Source: an uncultured Bacteroidales bacterium (GTDB lineage: Bacteria; Bacteroidota; Bacteroidia; Bacteroidales; Muribaculaceae). From it: a stretch of 64,000 bases of DNA. The position numbers were made by a program, and so were the translations under genes. Below the pieces are notes generated by a model. It was not told where the DNA came from. It did no database searches and saw nothing but the letters and a program-made list of their open reading frames with translations. Positions 60,701 through 64,000 of the stretch are shown piece after piece (the first letter of the stretch is position 1; the number at the start of each line of letters is the position of its first letter). The stretch covers positions 1-64,000 of the forward strand of contig CADBBK010000008.1 of assembly GCA_902792895.1 (NCBI GenBank), in the 5' to 3' direction.

Positions 60701-61212
60701 GCGAGAAGATTCTCATCACCACCGACGATGACCAGTACTCGGCCGACATCGCCCTGCTTGAGGTCTACAGCGGTGACGCTTCGGTTGCCAACCTCAGAGC
60801 CAACGAGACCGGCGATGCTACCTATCGCCTGATTACCGGTATCACCGACAAGTTCTACACCGTTGAGGATCTGACTGCCGAGGGCACCTTCCTCTATAAG
60901 GTGAAGGCTCTGTACCTCGACGGCACCGAGAGCGAGTGGAGCAACGTTGAGGAAGTAACCTTGTTCCAGAATGGTCATGGCTATGTCGTTGGTGACGTGG
61001 ATCATGACGGTGAGGTGGCCATTGCCGATGTCACGAAGCTGATCGACTATCTGCTGAGCGGTGACACTGGCGCTTGTGTGATTTGCGCCGATGTTGACGG
61101 TGACGGTGAAGTTAGCATTGCTGATGCTTCGGCTCTGATCGACAGGCTGTTGGGTAACAGCAGCGCCATGATGAAGGCTAAGAAGAACCGCATCTTCAAT
61201 CCGAACAAGTAA
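57715..61212 (+). CDS. C10-family peptidase with two Ig-like repeats and dockerin
   Basis: A 1165-residue paralogue of the preceding gene. Signal peptide about 1-20 (FAAVIAALQMSAA), the prodomain as in paralogue 1, and Cys170 in LTGCPATS. The catalytic His is in LSGHAFNVFG, with VNWGWSG following. One Ig-like repeat follows the catalytic domain, then a fibronectin/jelly-roll part (EPVMLDASN onward), a second Ig-like repeat (NPLINVNPVSLN), and the same C-terminal module, dockerin pair and basic tail as paralogue 1. From DPVMLPADEAY to the stop codon it aligns to paralogue 1 at a constant offset of 3753 bases, indicating recent duplication or gene conversion. The frame is open to 57625, but the promoter supports the ATG at 57715. 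Confidence 0.87.
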   Translation: MRKFLLLFAAVIAALQMSAADVTTAQAQAAANSFLNKQVAAGRLKAFAAADLKLVKAEKSVAKPSAVDYYIFNSTKAYVVVAGDDQAPEILMYGEEGSLDMKNIPPAMQWLLNKYKYQIDGLKAGTMAPLKQSKFAASVVPPLVTANWDQSAPYYNQCPTSGSRHALTGCPATSLSMCYYKWKWPYTYPAVAAISSSNGIAAPALPERDADWDNIIDEYTGPSNYNYTSAQADAVAWLMRYTGQAIPDYSYGTSASGANDPEIYQGCLNMGYTDAEYLLLTELQGSYWSGYSNGPQQYTDVQWKEFMMTELQNGRPIEYLAYDYTGGSLSGHAFNVFGCNATGQFYVNWGWSGDSNGYCTLHNFTTATGATGQAGSYVFNYGEAMIIGIEPPAGALTNSRIKANPTNLTMNTIVGQPVTATFNVSGANLTSNVALSISGSNAFSLSTSSISIAQAENGVDVTVTYSPTNVGSHEANITLTSTDAETVTVKVNGTADLETYEPVMLDASNITSTSFTATWTDQTPAQNVESYTLYVSDKPFLPPYALLDSVVWTSSNAVPTGWSQNGLNYYSSNSACYLSGSTSNAYVQSRTYDLTGYDKVTVMIYSEPYNSNNTLTVTTSVANKKVNLPNNASFAWYTFVVDCASSDYVKITSSGMPDMRYVKVYAGEVTAPQLRASETGDATYRVITGITDKSYTVTGLTAGGTFNYYVEANYINGGTGSSEVEQVTLVENTNPLINVNPVSLNMAANVGESVTATFNVTGENLTGNVNLALADANDAFSINPTTITAAEAMAGKEVTVTYAPTVFGIQNATVTLSAAGADNVTVALNGTAALLKNDPVMLPADEAYINLTKFRADWTDQTPADNVESYTLEVSAKPELPTYELLSSIAGTDFSGSATGYYSITLPYPWSGQNVRGGLNSIIYFRNNYDNDGSYGNISYTVPAGYENATFTMKITTATTSDGSGSFMVSTPQTNGVTRYLNAGETGAWVVKASAGEKILITTDDDQYSADIALLEVYSGDASVANLRANETGDATYRLITGITDKFYTVEDLTAEGTFLYKVKALYLDGTESEWSNVEEVTLFQNGHGYVVGDVDHDGEVAIADVTKLIDYLLSGDTGACVICADVDGDGEVSIADASALIDRLLGNSSAMMKAKKNRIFNPNK

Positions 61213-61222
61213 TGAACACCTT

Positions 61223-61239
61223 ACCGGTCCCTGACCGGT
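61223..61239. repeat. Conserved 3' hairpin of peptidase gene 2
   Basis: Identical to 57470-57486 (7-bp ACCGGTC stem), at exactly +3753 bases. Confidence 0.6.
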
Positions 61240-61254
61240 GACATCACTAACCCG

Positions 61255-61292
61255 TTGCGGGGTGTCTCGATGGAGAGACACCCCGCAATTGT
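61255..61292 (+). terminator. Terminator of peptidase gene 2
   Basis: A perfect 14-bp stem (TTGCGGGGTGTCTC, 61255-61268, with 61275-61288) has a six-base loop and is followed by TTGTT. Confidence 0.75.
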
Positions 61293-61392
61293 TCCTGTGG
61301 ATTTACTGATTAGTAGTGTGTATCGCGTGAAATAGGTTGATTTTATATAAATTAAGTATATTGGGATTTTATGTTAATATGATGTGAAAAAT

Positions 61393-61424
61393 TTGGAAGA
61401 TTAGGTTTTCTTTTTGTAAATTTG
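61393..61424 (+). promoter_or_regulatory. Promoter of the third C10 peptidase
   Basis: TTG (61393-61395) and TAAATTTG (61417-61424) are 21 bases apart. Confidence 0.75.
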
Positions 61425-61469
61425 CAGGTCATTTTAGACTAATCATTTAATTATCTTACAAATACATTT

Positions 61470-63725
61470 ATGAAAAAAAATCTTCTATTGATGATTGCCA
61501 CCTTCATGGCAATTCAAATGGCTGCCGCTCCTGTTGACCAGGCGCAGGCCATGCGCGTGGCTAAGAGTTTCTTGACCAACGAACACTTTGCCGGCAAAAT
61601 GATGGCTCCCGCAGCAGTTAACCCCGTACTGTACAAGGCCGAAATGGGCAGTGTCAAGGTGGGACAGCCTGTTTACTACATCTTTAATACCGCTTCAACT
61701 TTCGTTGTTGTCTCAGGTGATGACCGTGCAAGGGAAATCCTCATGGTGGGTGATGCGCCTCTGGATACGCGACCCATACCCGACAACATGCAGTACATGC
61801 TCGACTGCTACAAGGAGGAGATTGAGTACCTTCAGGCTCGTCCGGGTCTGGTTGTCGAAAAGGGGTACTACAACAACAATACTTCGCTCAGGGCTTCTAC
61901 CTATGGCCCTTATCTTACTGCCAACTGGGACCAGAGCTCACCCTACTACAATGACTGTGTGTTCACGACCGTTGGCGGAACTCAGTACCAGTGCTTGACC
62001 GGTTGTGCTGCTACCTCGGCTTCAATGGTGATGTATTACTGGAAATACCCGACTGAGCCGACCCCCACGGTTCCGGCATACTCATTCTATCTGAATGACA
62101 GCTATTCATCAAGCTTGTTAGTTAATGTTGCGGCTCTGCCCTCTACCACCTTCCAATGGGCTAACATGAGGAACTCCTATACCTTTGGCGGTACGGCTGC
62201 TCAAAAGGCTGCTGTAGCCAATCTCATGCGCTATGTTGGCCAGGCCGAGAAGATGGGGTATGGAGATGCCGACCATGGTAGCGGTATCCCCTCGAGCGAA
62301 CCCGAAAGAGTATCTAACATGTTTAAGCTCTTTGGCTATGACCAAAGCACCACTCGTGCCGTCCGCAAGACAACATATACCCAGGCAAACTGGAATCAAC
62401 TTATTCAGAATGAGATGGTTGGTGGTCGCCCCGTTGTTTATATGGCCATAGCTACACAGGGTGGTGGTCACGCTTTCAACGTTGACGGCTATAACGGCAA
62501 TTCCGATACCTATCATGTGAACTGGGGTTGGAGTGGCTACGGCAACAGCTGGTTTGCAATGAATTCTTTTGTTGATCCCGATGGTTATACCTTCAGCCAG
62601 AGTCAGCGTGCCATTGTCGGTATCCAGCCTCCTGGCGGTCAGCAGACTAATCCTACGCTCAGCGTTGATCCCCAGTCGCTTGACTTCGGAACTGTTAAAA
62701 CCGGTAAGAGTGTAACTATGACCTTCCATGTGACAGGTTCCGACCTGCTGGGTGACATCTCCTTTACCCGCAATGGCAATGCCAGCTTCAGTGTATCGCC
62801 CGAGACGCTTACTGCTGCCCAGGTCGAGGCTGGTGCGGACATCACCGTGACCTATGCTCCCACAGCCGCTGGTACCCATACATGTAACATCGAGGTGATG
62901 GGTGGCGCAGCAGCTGGCCTTCAGGTGGCTTGTACTGGTGTTGGCCAGGCTGCACCCGCTATCGTCGCTAATCCTAGCGAACTGAGCTTCACGACCAATG
63001 TTGGTGAGCCTGTGAGCGCTACCTTCAACCTGAAGGGTTACAACCTCACTAAGACGACCTACATTTCCGTGCAGAACGCTGGCGGTGTATTCTCTGTCAG
63101 CAAGAGCAATGTTAACTACGCTACCGTTAACGCAGGTGTTGATATTACAGTGACCTATTCGCCTAAGTCTCCTGGCGTCAAGAATGCCCGCGTGATGTTG
63201 CGCAATGCTGAAACCGATACCATCTATGTGGAACTCACTGGTACCGCAACTGTGCAGAAGTACGATCCCGTGATGCTCGATCCCATTGCTGACTATATCA
63301 CTCCCAGCTCGTTCCGTGCCGACTGGACCGACGAGACGGCTGCTGCCGCTATCTCCAGCTACACGCTCGAGTACTACCTGGCTGGTCAGACTCATAGCAG
63401 CATCACCGGCATCAACGAGAAGTACTGCACTGTTACCGGCTTGACGCCTGGCTCGACCTACAACTACAGGGTTAAGTCCTTCTATGTTGACGGCACCGAG
63501 AGCGCTTGGAGTAACGTCAAGGCCGTGACACTGCCTGCAGGCCATGCCTATGCAAAGGGTGATGTAGATCACGATGGCTCGATTGCCATTAGCGATGCAT
63601 CCTTGCTGATTGACTACCTCCTGGGTAACGCAAATGGCATTTGCCTCATCTGTGCTGATGTAGATGGTGACGGCGAGGTTGCTGTGTCCGATGTCACTGC
63701 CATCATCGACATGCTGCTCCAGTGA
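61470..63725 (+). CDS. C10-family peptidase with dockerin, shorter paralogue
   Basis: A 751-residue secreted peptidase, more diverged than its two neighbours. Signal peptide about 1-20. Catalytic Cys179 (LTGCAATSASM) and His334 (GGGHAFNVDG), then VNWGWSGYGN. Two Ig-like repeats (about 395-490 and 492-590), a fibronectin-III-like module (about 595-690) and a C-terminal dockerin pair: GDVDHDGSIAISDASLLIDYLL and ADVDGDGEVAVSDVTAIIDMLL. It lacks the basic KNRVFNPNK tail present in the other two. Catalytic residues are complete, so it is probably active. Confidence 0.88.
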   Translation: MKKNLLLMIATFMAIQMAAAPVDQAQAMRVAKSFLTNEHFAGKMMAPAAVNPVLYKAEMGSVKVGQPVYYIFNTASTFVVVSGDDRAREILMVGDAPLDTRPIPDNMQYMLDCYKEEIEYLQARPGLVVEKGYYNNNTSLRASTYGPYLTANWDQSSPYYNDCVFTTVGGTQYQCLTGCAATSASMVMYYWKYPTEPTPTVPAYSFYLNDSYSSSLLVNVAALPSTTFQWANMRNSYTFGGTAAQKAAVANLMRYVGQAEKMGYGDADHGSGIPSSEPERVSNMFKLFGYDQSTTRAVRKTTYTQANWNQLIQNEMVGGRPVVYMAIATQGGGHAFNVDGYNGNSDTYHVNWGWSGYGNSWFAMNSFVDPDGYTFSQSQRAIVGIQPPGGQQTNPTLSVDPQSLDFGTVKTGKSVTMTFHVTGSDLLGDISFTRNGNASFSVSPETLTAAQVEAGADITVTYAPTAAGTHTCNIEVMGGAAAGLQVACTGVGQAAPAIVANPSELSFTTNVGEPVSATFNLKGYNLTKTTYISVQNAGGVFSVSKSNVNYATVNAGVDITVTYSPKSPGVKNARVMLRNAETDTIYVELTGTATVQKYDPVMLDPIADYITPSSFRADWTDETAAAAISSYTLEYYLAGQTHSSITGINEKYCTVTGLTPGSTYNYRVKSFYVDGTESAWSNVKAVTLPAGHAYAKGDVDHDGSIAISDASLLIDYLLGNANGICLICADVDGDGEVAVSDVTAIIDMLLQ

Positions 63726-63737
63726 TGACTAACGACG

Positions 63738-63753
63738 CCGGTCGCATGACCGG
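63738..63753. repeat. Variant 3' hairpin of peptidase gene 3
   Basis: CCGGTC-GCAT-GACCGG, a 6-bp stem in the same place relative to the stop codon and terminator as in the two paralogues. Confidence 0.5.
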
Positions 63754-63770
63754 ATAGTCACAAATAATAA

Positions 63771-63807
63771 TTTGCGGGGCTTCTCATTTATCGAGAAGCC
63801 CCGCAAA
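63771..63807 (+). terminator. Terminator of peptidase gene 3
   Basis: A perfect 15-bp stem (63771-63785 with 63793-63807) has a seven-base loop, is preceded by AATAATAA and is followed by GTGTTTT. It may also serve the convergent fmt gene. Confidence 0.75.
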
Positions 63808-63831
63808 GTGTTTTAATACTCCAGAAAAATG

Positions 63832-63861
63832 TAGAGACGCAAAACAAATGTTGCGTCTCTA
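63832..63861. repeat. GAGACGCAA palindrome, copy 3
   Basis: TAGAGACGCAA and its exact complement flank an eight-base loop. It belongs to the family of the copies at 50812 and 50862 and again lies between convergent genes. Confidence 0.65.
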
Positions 63862-63886
63862 TATGGTGTATCAGTAGTGTTAATGG

Positions 63887-64000
63887 TTATTGGCAGTGGC
63901 AGCCGGGGGTGAGGGTGAAACCGCGCAGAAAGGCGTCGGTGTCCATCCTTTTCTTGCCCGACTGCTGCAACGACAGCACTTGCAGCCATCCGTCGCTGCA
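63887..64000 (-). CDS. fmt: Methionyl-tRNA formyltransferase, C-terminal part (cut by window edge)
   Basis: Reading the minus strand from the window edge gives 37 residues ending in a TAA at 63887-63889: CSDGWLQVLSLQQSGKKRMD, then a stretch with FLRGF, ending CHCQ. The SLQ-x2-GKKRM-x5-FLRGF pattern is typical of the extreme C-terminus of Fmt in Bacteroidetes, where the tRNA-binding barrel ends. Fmt formylates Met-tRNA for initiation. Only the end is visible, so catalytic residues cannot be checked. Confidence 0.75.
   Translation of the reverse strand, partial: CSDGWLQVLSLQQSGKKRMDTDAFLRGFTLTPGCHCQ

Noticed and set aside
1-64000. CRISPR arrays, tRNA or rRNA genes, insertion sequences, integrases
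   Set aside because: No regularly spaced direct repeats with unique spacers, no cloverleaf in the gaps I read, and no transposase or recombinase motif in any frame examined.

Overview
The window comes from a Bacteroidales chromosome with fairly high GC, most likely Muribaculaceae or a close relative (Prevotellaceae is the alternative). The basis is the repeated Bacteroidetes promoter signature (TTG, about 20 bases, then TAnnTTTG) seen upstream of at least eight transcripts, near absence of strong ribosome binding sites, C10 (streptopain-like) peptidases ending in dockerin-like EF-hand pairs, a T9SS-like C-terminal sorting domain, a TamL-type lipidated BamA homologue and DUF families typical of the group. 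The family assignments are read by eye from motifs; no database search was run.

Layout. (1) 1-12.1 kb: three adjacent genes built from a beta-propeller and a zinc amidase domain (a fused version followed by the two halves as separate genes), an Hsp20 chaperone, a BadF-type sugar kinase, a large secreted amidase-like protein and a two-part GT2 glycosyltransferase. (2) 12.2-21.6 kb: a HIT/GalT-like protein, then a tightly packed peptidoglycan-sugar salvage operon: SpoIID-like protein, AmpG-like permease with a large insertion, NamZ exo-muramidase, a DUF5009 membrane protein, a MurNAc kinase, the MurQ etherase and an SGNH hydrolase. (3) 21.6-36.3 kb: one long accessory gene cluster behind its own terminator, promoter and a roughly 195-base leader. 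It combines two sugar-type PLP aminotransferases, GT61 and GT2 glycosyltransferases, an ATP-grasp ligase and a NeuD-like acyltransferase with an ACP-dependent acyl-chain pathway: two KASIII enzymes, two acyl carrier proteins, three SDRs (one lacking the catalytic Tyr), an adenylating ligase, a GNAT and a metallo-beta-lactamase hydrolase. Much of it is visibly poorer in GC than its flanks. I infer that it makes and attaches a short hydroxylated acyl group to an amino sugar of a surface glycan; this is the most interesting system in the window. (4) 36.3-50.8 kb: a divergent dockerin protein, a 710-base intergenic region with a possible small RNA, then housekeeping and envelope genes (DUF5106 protein, DoxX, MnmA, EptA-type transferase, bifunctional nuclease, nucleoside permease, RsmE, KdsA, TPR protein, TamL). 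(5) 50.9-53.8 kb, minus strand: an ABC exporter pair and a cation diffusion facilitator. (6) 54.0-63.8 kb: three tandem C10 peptidases with variable numbers of Ig-like repeats and dockerin tails; the first two share a C-terminal module and a 3' hairpin at one constant offset. The window ends inside the 3' part of fmt on the minus strand.

Intergenic DNA carries three recurrent small repeat families: heptad CCTAACN-like spacers, GAGACGCAA palindromes and CTTAGCGTG inverted repeats. No tRNA, rRNA, CRISPR array, transposase or integrase was recognised.
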